The notes under the pieces were generated by a model. That model had not been told where the DNA came from and did no database searches. It saw nothing but the letters and a program-made list of their open reading frames with translations. This document shows, one piece after another, positions 1 through 6,281 of a stretch of 6,606 bases of DNA (position 1 is its first letter; every line of letters begins with the position of its first letter). Origin of the DNA: Clostridiales bacterium. Lineage in GTDB: Bacteria > Bacillota_A > Clostridia > Lachnospirales > Lachnospiraceae. The position numbers and the translations under genes are program-made. The DNA is taken from positions 1 to 6,606 of the forward strand of contig JASKJZ010000145.1 of assembly GCA_030154385.1 (NCBI GenBank), given 5' to 3'.

Positions 1-1399
1 CAAATGCATATGCTACGTGTTTTCTTGTTTCAGAAGGGTCAATAATTGCATCTACATACCCTCTTTTAGCAGCCGCTTCACTGCTTGCCTGCAACTGGCG
101 ATATTCGTTCGCATAAGCTTCAATCGTAGCTTCTTTGTCCGCTTTCGCTTCAATTTCTTCACTATATATAATTTCTGCTGCTGCCTTTGCCTCCATCATA
201 CCAATTTCAGCCTGTGGTAGAGCAAATACCATATCTGCACCAATATGTTTGGAATTCATCGCAATATAGGCACTGCCATATGCTTTTCCTACCAACAAGG
301 TTACCTTTGGAACCGTTGCATTTGCAAATGCATAGGTAAGCTTTGCACTGGCTCTTGCAATTTCTTTTTCCTCTGCCGTAGTTGCTGCAAAACCATTTAC
401 ATTGGTTAGTGTTAACACTGGTATATTAAAGGAATCACAAAAAGTCACGAAATCAGCTGCTTTTAAGGCTCCTTTTGCCGTAAGTGAACCGTCAAAGGAT
501 TCGATTGCCTTACCATCCTCGCCTAGTACCTTTACACGATTTGCAACCACACCAACGGTCATCCCATTGATGCGAATAAATCCAGTTACCATATCCTTTG
601 CATATGCTTTTTTCACTTCCAAAAAGAACTGGTTGTCCGAAACATCCGTTAAGGCTTGTACAACATCTTCAATTTTTGATGCAAAATCTGGAGTTAAGCG
701 ATTTAAGCTATCCCCTGACTCCTCAAATGAATCGTCATCCTCATAGCTATTTGGTAAAATAGCTAAAAGCTCACGCACCTTTGATAAAACTGCCTCTTCT
801 GATTCTTCTACAAAATCAATGCTTCCTGCTTCTGCTTGAAATTTCGCAACACTTGTATCACATTTTCCAATATGATTTCCAGCCAAAGCATTTGGTGTAT
901 TCACAAACAGCTTAGCCTGTGATGCTTCCATAAAGGTAAAATCAGAAAGTGCGGTTGAAATCGCAGAGCCGCCGCCACATGTTCCAAAAACTGCAGATAT
1001 TTGAGGTACCTTTCCCGATGCCATGGTCTGTTTTAAATAGAGCTCACCAAAACCTGCTAACGCATCCGTTGCTTCTTGAAGACGAAGACCCGCGCAATCA
1101 ATCAAGCCAACGACAGGGGCGCCTACTTTCATCGCCAGATCATAAACGCGGCTTATTTTTTTTGCATGCATTTCTCCAATGGATCCACCCAGTACCTGTG
1201 CATCCTGGCTATATACATACACTAGTTTGCAATCTACCATTCCGTAACCAGTAATTACACCATCACCAGGGATGGATTTTTCTTGCATGTTAAAATCTGT
1301 ATTTCGCCTTGTAACGGCCGCACCGATTTCAACAAAACTGTTTTCGTCCAACAAAGATTCGATTCTTTCTTTTGCAGACAGTTGAGAAGTCTTACTCAT
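1..1399 (-). CDS. Acyl-CoA carboxyltransferase subunit (COG4799 type), C-terminus cut by window edge
   Basis: Reading from ATG 1399-1397 gives 466 open residues that run off the window. The start has a good Shine-Dalgarno (GGAGGG, 1411-1406, 6 nt spacing). The protein is a carboxyl transferase with both crotonase-like halves. The N-half has GGSIGE (about 71-76), DCAGLRLQEATDAL (101-114) and GTCGGGSA (139-146). The C-half has NVNGFA (333-338), GKAYGSAYIAMNSK (371-384), which is the usual second oxyanion-hole region, and LPQAEIGMMEA (394-404). Such subunits move a carboxyl group between biotin and an acyl-CoA (acetyl-, propionyl- or methylmalonyl-CoA), either in a biotin carboxylase complex or in a Na+-pumping decarboxylase. 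Relatives are a little longer, so probably only the last residues are missing. Substrate and direction cannot be read from this subunit; downstream genes (biotin carrier, OadG/OadB or biotin carboxylase) would decide and lie outside. The family call is secure and the pathway is open. Confidence 0.9.
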   Translation of the reverse strand, partial: MSKTSQLSAKERIESLLDENSFVEIGAAVTRRNTDFNMQEKSIPGDGVITGYGMVDCKLVYVYSQDAQVLGGSIGEMHAKKISRVYDLAMKVGAPVVGLIDCAGLRLQEATDALAGFGELYLKQTMASGKVPQISAVFGTCGGGSAISTALSDFTFMEASQAKLFVNTPNALAGNHIGKCDTSVAKFQAEAGSIDFVEESEEAVLSKVRELLAILPNSYEDDDSFEESGDSLNRLTPDFASKIEDVVQALTDVSDNQFFLEVKKAYAKDMVTGFIRINGMTVGVVANRVKVLGEDGKAIESFDGSLTAKGALKAADFVTFCDSFNIPVLTLTNVNGFAATTAEEKEIARASAKLTYAFANATVPKVTLLVGKAYGSAYIAMNSKHIGADMVFALPQAEIGMMEAKAAAEIIYSEEIEAKADKEATIEAYANEYRQLQASSEAAAKRGYVDAIIDPSETRKHVAYAF

Positions 1400-1448
1400 T
1401 ATCAGCCCTCCAATTTAATATATGTTAAATAAAAAACAAATTCCCGCG

Positions 1449-1483
1449 ATTATAATTTTAGCGCTTTTTGACAAAAAGTGCAA
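1449..1483 (-). promoter_or_regulatory. Probable sigma-A promoter of the carboxyltransferase gene
   Basis: On the minus strand TTGCAC (1483-1478) and TAAAAT (1460-1455) are separated by exactly 17 nt. A perfect TATAAT (1454-1449) follows directly and could be the real -10, but then the best -35 (TTGTCA, 1474-1469) is only 14 nt away. Either reading puts transcription start about 35-45 nt before the Shine-Dalgarno of the gene starting at 1399. A change of function from the upstream carboxypeptidase and a 184-nt gap support an independent promoter. The -35 match is modest, so the exact hexamers are uncertain. Confidence 0.55.
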
Positions 1484-1496
1484 GACAGTTTTGCAC
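1461..1496. repeat. Two overlapping inverted repeats within the promoter: candidate operator or weak terminator
   Basis: Palindrome 1 (1461-1481) has perfect 7-bp arms, CTTTTTG and CAAAAAG, around one central base; beyond one G/T mismatch the outer GC/GC also pair. It fills the spacer between the proposed -35 and -10. Palindrome 2 (1478-1496) is GTGCAA-7 nt-TTGCAC and includes the proposed -35. On the minus strand palindrome 2 is followed by five Ts, so it could also act as a weak terminator for the upstream carboxypeptidase gene, although its stem is only 6 bp. I do not recognise the motif as a known regulator site; placement alone suggests repression. Confidence 0.4.
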
Positions 1497-1583
1497 AAAA
1501 AAAAATCTTGTCTACCAAATTATTTTTGCATTTTATCTTGCTTCATTCTATATTTTTTAATGGAAACCGTTAAAATGCATAAG

Positions 1584-2852
1584 TTACCCTTCCCAGAAAT
1601 AGAGTGCTGCTATCTTTTGGATGCACCATGAAATATCAATCTTTTTACTTTCTTGCTTTGTAAGAAGGTTGTTTTGTAAAATGACCGTATCTCCTACCAT
1701 ATAAGTAAGCGTACCAACTTTTTCTCCTGACCGTACGGGAGCCTTTAACATTTTTTCTTTTTTATAGCATACCCGAATGTTTTCCTCATCTCCTAATAAA
1801 ACGTTTCTATCCATTTCTTGTGAATCGGAAGACAAAAACACCTCAACCCTGGCAGATTCACCGATATGCTCTGTCTGTCCCTCTTGAACAAGAAGCGGGG
1901 ATAAAAAATTTGAATTAATGGGAACGCTAGAGAGCGCTACATATTGGAAATGTTCCTTTGCATACTGCATTAGCCTCCTCGTATCTTCCCACTTGTAGGT
2001 TTTATGATTTGGCCAGCCACAACCAAGCAATGAAACCACAAACGTTCGTCCTTCACTTTCCAAGGCACCCACATAGCAATAGCCCGCATTTCCAGTAAAT
2101 CCTGTTTTCCCAGACAAGGCTCCCTCCATCATCTGAAGAAATGCATTATGATTGTGACAAGAAAAGGAACGACTTCCTCTGCTAACGACGCCATCCTTGG
2201 AGCGAACACGGTTACAAAAGGAATAATCCTTTGTTCTTGTGATGTGAAGAAAATCCTCTGCCTTTGGTGACCTCTTGATACAATAAGACATGATCTTTGC
2301 CAGATCCGTTGCACTGGTACTATGTACACCAACTTCATCCTTGGCGTCCAAACCATTTGGTGTTATAAAATAAGTATTGTCACATCCGATTTCATTCGCC
2401 TTTTTGTTCATAAGAGCTGCAAATTTTTCAACACTGCCACCCACGCATTCTGCAATTGCAACCGCAACGTCATTATGAGATTCTAGCATCAAAGAGTAAA
2501 GCAAATCGCCCAGCACATAATATTCACCTGTCTTTATACCAAGTTGGACATCAGGCTGCCTTGCTGCATTACTTGAAACAGGCACAAGTGTTTCTAAATC
2601 TGTTTCCTCCAATGTAACGATGCAGGTCATGATTTTTGTGGTACTCGCCATAGCAAGTGGTTCTCTGCCATTCTTTTCAAAAAGCACGCGACCACTATCC
2701 GCATCCATCAAACAGGCAGCAGTCGCATGAAGACCTTTTAACTCCTTATTTGCCCCTTCCGTTTCTTGTGCCATACAATCCACGCATGACAAATAGATAC
2801 TAAGACAAAGCATGCAGATTATAAATCTATGTTTTCCATTTCCTTTTACCAA
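1584..2852 (-). CDS. dacF: Secreted serine D-Ala-D-Ala carboxypeptidase (peptidase S11, DacF/PBP5 type)
   Basis: This 422-residue protein removes the terminal D-Ala from peptidoglycan stem peptides outside the membrane. All three penicillin-binding motifs are present: S70-T-T-K73 (nucleophile and base), S125-H-N127 and K249-T-G251. A basic N-terminus and hydrophobic stretch (about 11-25) form a signal peptide, with likely cleavage after CMA (28). Residues about 300-395 fit the PBP5 C-terminal beta domain, and the last 18 residues could form the amphipathic anchoring helix typical of the family. The start is TTG at 2852-2850: it is preceded by an in-frame stop and by AAGGGG at 7 nt spacing, while the next in-frame ATG (codon 14) would destroy the signal peptide. 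The gene follows the M15 peptidase gene by 49 nt and is probably in its operon. The mature part holds 11 cysteines, unusual for an exported Firmicutes protein. The symbol is by resemblance; dacA/dacB-like naming is equally possible. Confidence 0.92.
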   Translation of the reverse strand: MVKGNGKHRFIICMLCLSIYLSCVDCMAQETEGANKELKGLHATAACLMDADSGRVLFEKNGREPLAMASTTKIMTCIVTLEETDLETLVPVSSNAARQPDVQLGIKTGEYYVLGDLLYSLMLESHNDVAVAIAECVGGSVEKFAALMNKKANEIGCDNTYFITPNGLDAKDEVGVHSTSATDLAKIMSYCIKRSPKAEDFLHITRTKDYSFCNRVRSKDGVVSRGSRSFSCHNHNAFLQMMEGALSGKTGFTGNAGYCYVGALESEGRTFVVSLLGCGWPNHKTYKWEDTRRLMQYAKEHFQYVALSSVPINSNFLSPLLVQEGQTEHIGESARVEVFLSSDSQEMDRNVLLGDEENIRVCYKKEKMLKAPVRSGEKVGTLTYMVGDTVILQNNLLTKQESKKIDISWCIQKIAALYFWEG

Positions 2853-2859
2853 TTACTTA

Positions 2860-2865
2860 CCCCTT
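2860..2865 (-). promoter_or_regulatory. Ribosome binding site that fixes the TTG start of the D,D-carboxypeptidase
   Basis: AAGGGG on the minus strand lies 7 nt before TTG 2852-2850. A TAA immediately precedes the TTG in frame, so no longer start is possible, and no ATG exists in frame before codon 14. This makes TTG the only start that preserves the signal peptide. Confidence 0.7.
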
Positions 2866-2901
2866 TTTTCCTGTTATAACCATTATATGAGCGGTTCTTC
2901 G

Positions 2902-3714
2902 TTAGTTTTCCATTTCTTTTTCAAAATGTTGATAATCCTTTTTACGATTCCAATCACCACCCCAGGTAAAGCCATGTTCCGTAAAAATATGGTAGCAAGC
3001 ATCGCCCTCTTTAATATAATAAGGACAATCTAACGAACGATCCGCGTATACTTTTGCACTCTTTGGATAAATGGCTTGCCCATCCTTTGTTGGAACAACA
3101 TAGGGATTGTAATAGGGATTGATATCAATTGCCAGTCCTTTTGCATGCCTCGAATAGGTCTTGGTACCTTCAATGTAACGAAAATTAAATGCGCTCGTAT
3201 TATTCGCTTCCATCGAAGCGTTATCATCTGCATCATATACGTCCACCAACTCCATTTTTTCAATTGGATACTTGATATCATAAAGTGCTTCAAAGATAGA
3301 AAGAACGTCATCCGCGATACTGGCATTTACAATCATTTCTCCCATATGCACCTGCTCATCAAAACCATAATAAGCAAGCTTTAAGTATCGAAGCTTGGAT
3401 AAGGGTATTGTTGTATCCTCTTTATAGGACTTCCCTCTGATTCGATTCCATATTTCATCTGTTATCTCGCTACTTGTAAACATACCATTCTCCTCCTGGC
3501 GAACACTCTCTTTGGATATGTGCTCCCCCCTAATAATATGCTTTTCCATATAAAACTTTTCCTCTTGTATTTCTTCCTCTTGTATTTTTTCTGATTTTTC
3601 TTCTTGCTTTTGATATCCGTCTGGGACACAGCTCTCCTGTAAGCGTATCACTTCACCTTCCCAACAGACTGCTATCAAAAGAAATAATCCAATCATATAT
3701 CGAATAATTCTCAT
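2902..3714 (-). CDS. Membrane-anchored M15 zinc peptidase (VanY/CwlK-like, M15_4 type)
   Basis: The 270-residue protein has an N-terminal membrane segment (about 3-17, probably an uncleaved anchor or signal peptide), a strongly charged Glu/Lys-rich linker (35-60), and a C-terminal catalytic domain from about 105. Zinc ligands are visible as H190 and D197 in SRHAKGLAIDIN, plus H263 in DYQHFE, with D260 in the position of the catalytic acid; WGGDW (251-255) is also typical. M15 enzymes of this kind cut peptidoglycan stem peptides, as D-Ala-D-Ala carboxypeptidases or as L-Ala-D-Glu endopeptidases; the sequence does not tell which. The ATG at 3714-3712 has only a moderate Shine-Dalgarno (AGG, 6 nt away, or AAGG, 10 nt away). 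The D,D-carboxypeptidase gene follows 49 nt downstream, so the two are likely co-expressed and share a substrate. A C230-C240 pair could form a disulfide outside the cell, which is a guess from spacing. Confidence 0.87.
   Translation of the reverse strand: MRIIRYMIGLFLLIAVCWEGEVIRLQESCVPDGYQKQEEKSEKIQEEEIQEEKFYMEKHIIRGEHISKESVRQEENGMFTSSEITDEIWNRIRGKSYKEDTTIPLSKLRYLKLAYYGFDEQVHMGEMIVNASIADDVLSIFEALYDIKYPIEKMELVDVYDADDNASMEANNTSAFNFRYIEGTKTYSRHAKGLAIDINPYYNPYVVPTKDGQAIYPKSAKVYADRSLDCPYYIKEGDACYHIFTEHGFTWGGDWNRKKDYQHFEKEMEN
3559..3585 (-). repeat. 15-nt-period tandem repeat coding IQEE units in the M15 peptidase linker
   Basis: TTCCTCTTGTAT occurs at 3559-3570 and again at 3574-3585. In the protein it encodes IQEEE followed by IQEEK (residues 44-53), part of the acidic linker between the membrane anchor and the catalytic domain. 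It looks like a small in-frame duplication, and linker length probably varies among relatives. Confidence 0.7.
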
Positions 3715-3760
3715 TTGACACCTGCCTTCTCATGTATAAACGATATCGAACACTTCTATC

Positions 3761-3789
3761 ATCCTAACAAAGGAAGCTAAACCTGTAAA
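3761..3789 (-). promoter_or_regulatory. Candidate sigma-A promoter for the M15 peptidase / carboxypeptidase pair
   Basis: On the minus strand TTTACA (3789-3784, 5 of 6 to TTGACA) and TAGGAT (3766-3761, 4 of 6 to TATAAT) are spaced by 17 nt, leaving a leader of about 40 nt before the ATG at 3714. It lies just after the terminator of the preceding gene, which is where a new transcription unit would be expected. A short inverted repeat AGACG-CTA-CGTCT (3789-3801) abuts the -35 and might be a regulator site. No sporulation-sigma promoter was recognised. Confidence 0.5.
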
Positions 3790-3810
3790 GACGCTACGTC
3801 TAAAATTTCA

Positions 3811-3849
3811 AAACAAAAAACAGCTTAAGATAATTCCTTCTTAAGCTGT
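3811..3849 (-). terminator. Rho-independent terminator overlapping the end of the small membrane gene
   Basis: Minus-strand arms ACAGCTTAAGA (3849-3839) and TCTTAAGCTGT (3830-3820) pair perfectly over 11 bp around an 8-nt loop, followed by a T-rich tract (3820-3811, TTTTTTGTTT). The upstream arm and loop encode the last residues of the 3825-4289 gene, and its TAA stop lies inside the downstream arm. Confidence 0.85.
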
Positions 3850-4289
3850 ATAATTTCTGTTTTGATGTTTTTATTCGAAAATAGGTTTACTATGGTACCG
3901 TAATCCGTTTTGCAAAATGTATGTGTTATTATTTTTGAACCATGTAAATCGTAAAAATGAATGCTTATAATCTCTCCTGTCTGAATTTTTACGCTTCCAA
4001 TATCTGTCCATTTATAAAATTCTTTTCCTCTTGCCATAAGTAAGAGTCCCGTCTCTGTAATCCCTTGTGTATTCCAAAAAAATAGTAGGAGACTTATCGC
4101 TAGAAACCCAATTGCATAGTGCTTCGGATTCACAGCCAGCCAAGCAGTCAAGACTAGCATTACGAGTACACTAACGACAATAATTATTATTTCTAACATA
4201 CTCTTGTTTGCTTTGATTCTCATATTTCTGGTGTAATATATTCGCTTCATGAAGATACCAATCAGAATGAAAAAAGCAGCTAGATACAA
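3825..4289 (-). CDS. Small membrane protein of unknown function (start uncertain; DUF5673-like layout)
   Basis: The longest form is 154 residues from TTG 4289-4287. Hydrophobic segments lie at about 2-14, 33-54 and 59-75, followed by a soluble tail of about 80 residues rich in beta-type alternation and containing RGKEFYKWTDIGSVKI (about 86-101). Membrane segments followed by a small beta-rich domain recall DUF5673 proteins of Clostridia, but I only suspect this relation. The start is unclear: TTG 4289 lies in the loop of the ptsI terminator and has no Shine-Dalgarno. ATG 4250-4248 (141 residues) also lacks one and would remove the first hydrophobic segment. An in-frame TAA precedes TTG by seven codons, so no longer form exists. 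The gene would be expressed by read-through from ptsI or from a promoter I cannot see. Clean open frame, plausible membrane topology and its own terminator argue for a real gene; no function is proposed. Confidence 0.65.
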   Translation of the reverse strand: MYLAAFFILIGIFMKRIYYTRNMRIKANKSMLEIIIIVVSVLVMLVLTAWLAVNPKHYAIGFLAISLLLFFWNTQGITETGLLLMARGKEFYKWTDIGSVKIQTGEIISIHFYDLHGSKIITHTFCKTDYGTIVNLFSNKNIKTEIIQLKKELS

Positions 4290-4312
4290 GTTCTGTAATT
4301 CTAGCTGCTTTT
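4270..4312 (-). terminator. Rho-independent terminator of the fruA-ptsH-ptsI operon
   Basis: Minus-strand arms AAAAGCAGCTAGA (4312-4300) and TCTAGCTGCTTTT (4284-4272) pair perfectly over 13 bp around a 15-nt loop and continue into a run of six Ts (4275-4270). It starts about 24 nt after the ptsI stop. The possible TTG start of the next gene sits in the loop. Confidence 0.88.
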
Positions 4313-4335
4313 ATCAAAGCAAAGAAAAGGATTGT

Positions 4336-5967
4336 CTATGAAAGACTTACTCTGCTTTCTCTGATTTTTTTACGAATTTTTAGTATCATGGTTGGTGATA
4401 CGGACAGTTCATCGACTCCCATCGCAAGAAAGCGTTCCGTAAGCTCTAAATCACTCGCAAGCTCCCCACATATTCCAGCCCAAATACCATTTTGATGTGC
4501 ATTTTGAACGGTCATTTCAATTAGCTTTAATACAGCTTCATGATGTGGTTGGTAAAAGGAATCAAGCTTGGCATTCTGTCGATCAATTGCTAGCGTATAT
4601 TGCGTCAAATCATTGGTTCCAATGCTAAAGAAATCGACCTCTCTTGCTAACGCATCACTAATCAGTGCGGCAGCAGGCGTCTCAATCATAATACCAAGTG
4701 AAACCTCTCGATACGGAATTTCAAGTGTACGAAGTTCTGCTCTCACTTCATCCACGATTTCCTTAATTTGCTTTACTTCCGAGACAGAGGTAATCATCGG
4801 GAACATAATGGACAAATTTCCATAAAAGGAGGCACGGTAAAGCGCGCGAAGCTGTGTCTTGAATAATTCCTTCTGTGTGAGGCAAATTCTTATTGCGCGA
4901 TACCCAAGAGCTGGATTTTCTTCCGCATCAAGGTGAAAATAATCCACCTTTTTATCCGCTCCAATATCCAATGTACGAATAATTACAGGTTTTCCAGCCA
5001 TGTTTTCCGCTACTGTTTTATAAGCTCGGAATTGCTCTTCCTCCGTCGGAAAATCCTTGCTTTCCAAATACAAAAATTCACTTCGAAACAATCCAATGCC
5101 TCTTGCATCATTCACGTGAACTGCAGCAACATCCTGAATGCTTCCGATATTTGCAAATAACTTGATTGACTTACGATCAAGCGTAATATCCTCTTTTCCC
5201 TTCATTTCCTGTAATAGAAGCTTCTCCTCGAGTGCCCTCTTTTGTATCCTCTGCTTTTCAAGCAATGTCGCTTCATCGGGGTCAATAATTAGAGTTCCAC
5301 TAAATCCATCCACAATGCAGCGCTTTCCATCGTAATCATGAAGGGAATCCACTTTTGTTTGTACAAGGGCTGGAATGCCCATGGTACGAGCAAGGATAGC
5401 AGTATGAGAATTGGAAGAGCCCTGTCTTGTCACGAAAGCCAACAGTTTATCCTTATCGAAAGAAACCGTCTCGCTCGGTGCAAGATCCTCTGCTAATAAT
5501 ATGACCGGCTCCTCAAGCGTTAGGAATTCGGCACCTTCCTTTTTTAAAATTCCAATCAGACGCTCAGAAATGTCTTTGATATCAGCAGCCCTTGCCTGCA
5601 TGTAAGCATCTTCCATGGAAGAAAACATAGCTTGAAAATTATCGGATGTAACTGCAATCGCATATTCTGCATTTACTTTCTGCTCCTCCATCATAAATTG
5701 AATGGATTCTTGATAGTCCTCATCCTCTAACATCATCTGATGCACTTCGAAAATCATAGCATTGGCTTCCCCAACCTCTAAAAGTGCTTTGTCATAAAGC
5801 AGCTTTAACTGGGAGATTGCTACTTCCTTTGCATCCAAATAGCGCTTTTTTTCAGCTTCGCAATCAGCAACCTGACTTCGCTCAATTTTTGATTCCTTCT
5901 TTTGAAAGACCTTAATGGTACCAATTGCAATTCCACCGTAAACACTTTTTCCGCTTATCTGTTCCAT
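4336..5967 (-). CDS. ptsI: PTS Enzyme I (phosphoenolpyruvate-protein phosphotransferase)
   Basis: Enzyme I takes phosphate from PEP onto a histidine and passes it to HPr, the first cytoplasmic step of all PTS sugar uptake. I start it at ATG 5967 (543 residues) because AGGAG lies 4 nt upstream and the family usually begins just before the ISGKSVYGGIAIG segment; TTG 5988 would add seven residues and has no ribosome site. Counting from ATG 5967, residues 1-125 form the HPr-binding N-domain, followed by the phosphohistidine domain with SSNSHTAILAR (active His188), then the PEP-binding barrel from about 250. The barrel carries GIGLFRSEFLY (Arg295), RTLDIGADK (Arg331), MIETPAA (Glu429), SIGTNDLTQYTLAIDR (Asn452, Asp453) and GICGE (catalytic Cys500). 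No key residue is missing and length is normal. It lies about 38 nt after ptsH, is clearly in its operon, and is followed by a strong terminator. Confidence 0.97.
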   Translation of the reverse strand: MEQISGKSVYGGIAIGTIKVFQKKESKIERSQVADCEAEKKRYLDAKEVAISQLKLLYDKALLEVGEANAMIFEVHQMMLEDEDYQESIQFMMEEQKVNAEYAIAVTSDNFQAMFSSMEDAYMQARAADIKDISERLIGILKKEGAEFLTLEEPVILLAEDLAPSETVSFDKDKLLAFVTRQGSSNSHTAILARTMGIPALVQTKVDSLHDYDGKRCIVDGFSGTLIIDPDEATLLEKQRIQKRALEEKLLLQEMKGKEDITLDRKSIKLFANIGSIQDVAAVHVNDARGIGLFRSEFLYLESKDFPTEEEQFRAYKTVAENMAGKPVIIRTLDIGADKKVDYFHLDAEENPALGYRAIRICLTQKELFKTQLRALYRASFYGNLSIMFPMITSVSEVKQIKEIVDEVRAELRTLEIPYREVSLGIMIETPAAALISDALAREVDFFSIGTNDLTQYTLAIDRQNAKLDSFYQPHHEAVLKLIEMTVQNAHQNGIWAGICGELASDLELTERFLAMGVDELSVSPTMILKIRKKIRESRVSLS

Positions 5968-5971
5968 ACTG

Positions 5972-5976
5972 CTCCT
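5972..5976 (-). promoter_or_regulatory. Ribosome binding site that favours ATG 5967 as the ptsI start
   Basis: AGGAG on the minus strand is 4 nt before ATG 5967-5965. The alternative upstream TTG (5988-5986) has only CCC/TTT-type sequence before it, so the shorter protein is preferred. Spacing is slightly tight but usual for low-GC Gram-positives. Confidence 0.65.
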
Positions 5977-5980
5977 GTCC

Positions 5981-5997
5981 GTATACAAAGGGTATAC
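5981..5997. repeat. Inverted repeat GTATAC-5 nt-GTATAC in the ptsH-ptsI spacer
   Basis: Two copies of the self-complementary hexamer GTATAC flank AAAGG between the ptsH stop and the ptsI ribosome site. The RNA could form a 6-bp hairpin just upstream of the ptsI Shine-Dalgarno. There is no U tract, so it is not a terminator; a role in mRNA processing or in tuning ptsI translation is only speculation. Confidence 0.35.
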
Positions 5998-6005
5998 TTT
6001 TAAAT

Positions 6006-6263
6006 CTATAAATTATTCTCAAAAAAACTCTTAATTACGCCATAAGCAGTATCTTCATCTGCCCCCGTTATCGTAACGGTTATTTCATCACCTTTTTTTG
6101 CGCCTAGTCCCATAACTCCAAGAATACGCTTCAAATCAGCCTCTTTTCCATCCTTTGACAGCGCAATTTTACTTTCATACTTGGCAGCTTCCTTTACTAA
6201 CATGCCGGCCGGTCTAGCATGAATTCCTTGCTCGTCTTGAATGCGATACGTAAATGTCTTCAT
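6006..6263 (-). CDS. ptsH: Phosphocarrier protein HPr, lacking the regulatory Ser46
   Basis: The 85-residue protein is the small cytoplasmic carrier that takes phosphate from Enzyme I and gives it to sugar-specific EIIA domains. GIHARPAG puts the phospho-accepting residue at His15, with the usual Arg17 and Pro18, and length is normal. The ATG has a strong Shine-Dalgarno (AAAGGAGA, about 7 nt upstream). It sits 17 nt after the fructose permease gene and directly before ptsI. The odd feature is at the regulatory site: where Bacillus subtilis HPr has LKSIMGVMSLG with Ser46, this protein reads LKRILGVMGLG, so position 46 is Arg (codon CGT, 6128-6126). In Firmicutes Ser46 is phosphorylated by HPr kinase to act with CcpA in catabolite repression; this copy cannot be modified that way. 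The PTS transfer role is secure. Confidence 0.97.
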   Translation of the reverse strand: MKTFTYRIQDEQGIHARPAGMLVKEAAKYESKIALSKDGKEADLKRILGVMGLGAKKGDEITVTITGADEDTAYGVIKSFFENNL

Positions 6264-6281
6264 CCTCTATCTCCTTTCCAA

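Noticed and set aside
402..1254. Plus-strand open frames opposite the carboxyltransferase
   Set aside because: They lack ribosome sites and recognisable domains and are fully covered by a well-conserved minus-strand gene.
1560..1576. Possible CcpA cre site (TGGAAACCGTTAAAA)
   Set aside because: The spacing between TG and the central CG is one base too long and the core does not align with the cre consensus on either strand.
1422..1631. Plus-strand 69-residue frame across the 1400-1583 gap
   Set aside because: It starts in the leader of the minus-strand gene, has no Shine-Dalgarno and ends inside the carboxypeptidase gene; composition reflects AT-rich intergenic DNA.
2805..2830. Lipoprotein signal (lipobox) in the carboxypeptidase N-terminus
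   Set aside because: Cysteines 23 and 26 are present, but neither is preceded by a canonical [LVI]-x-[GA] lipobox; an ordinary signal peptide with cleavage after CMA fits better.
2882..2887. TATAAT (minus strand) between the M15 and carboxypeptidase genes as a separate promoter
   Set aside because: A good -10 but no acceptable -35 at 16-18 nt; co-transcription from upstream is simpler, although a weak internal promoter cannot be excluded.
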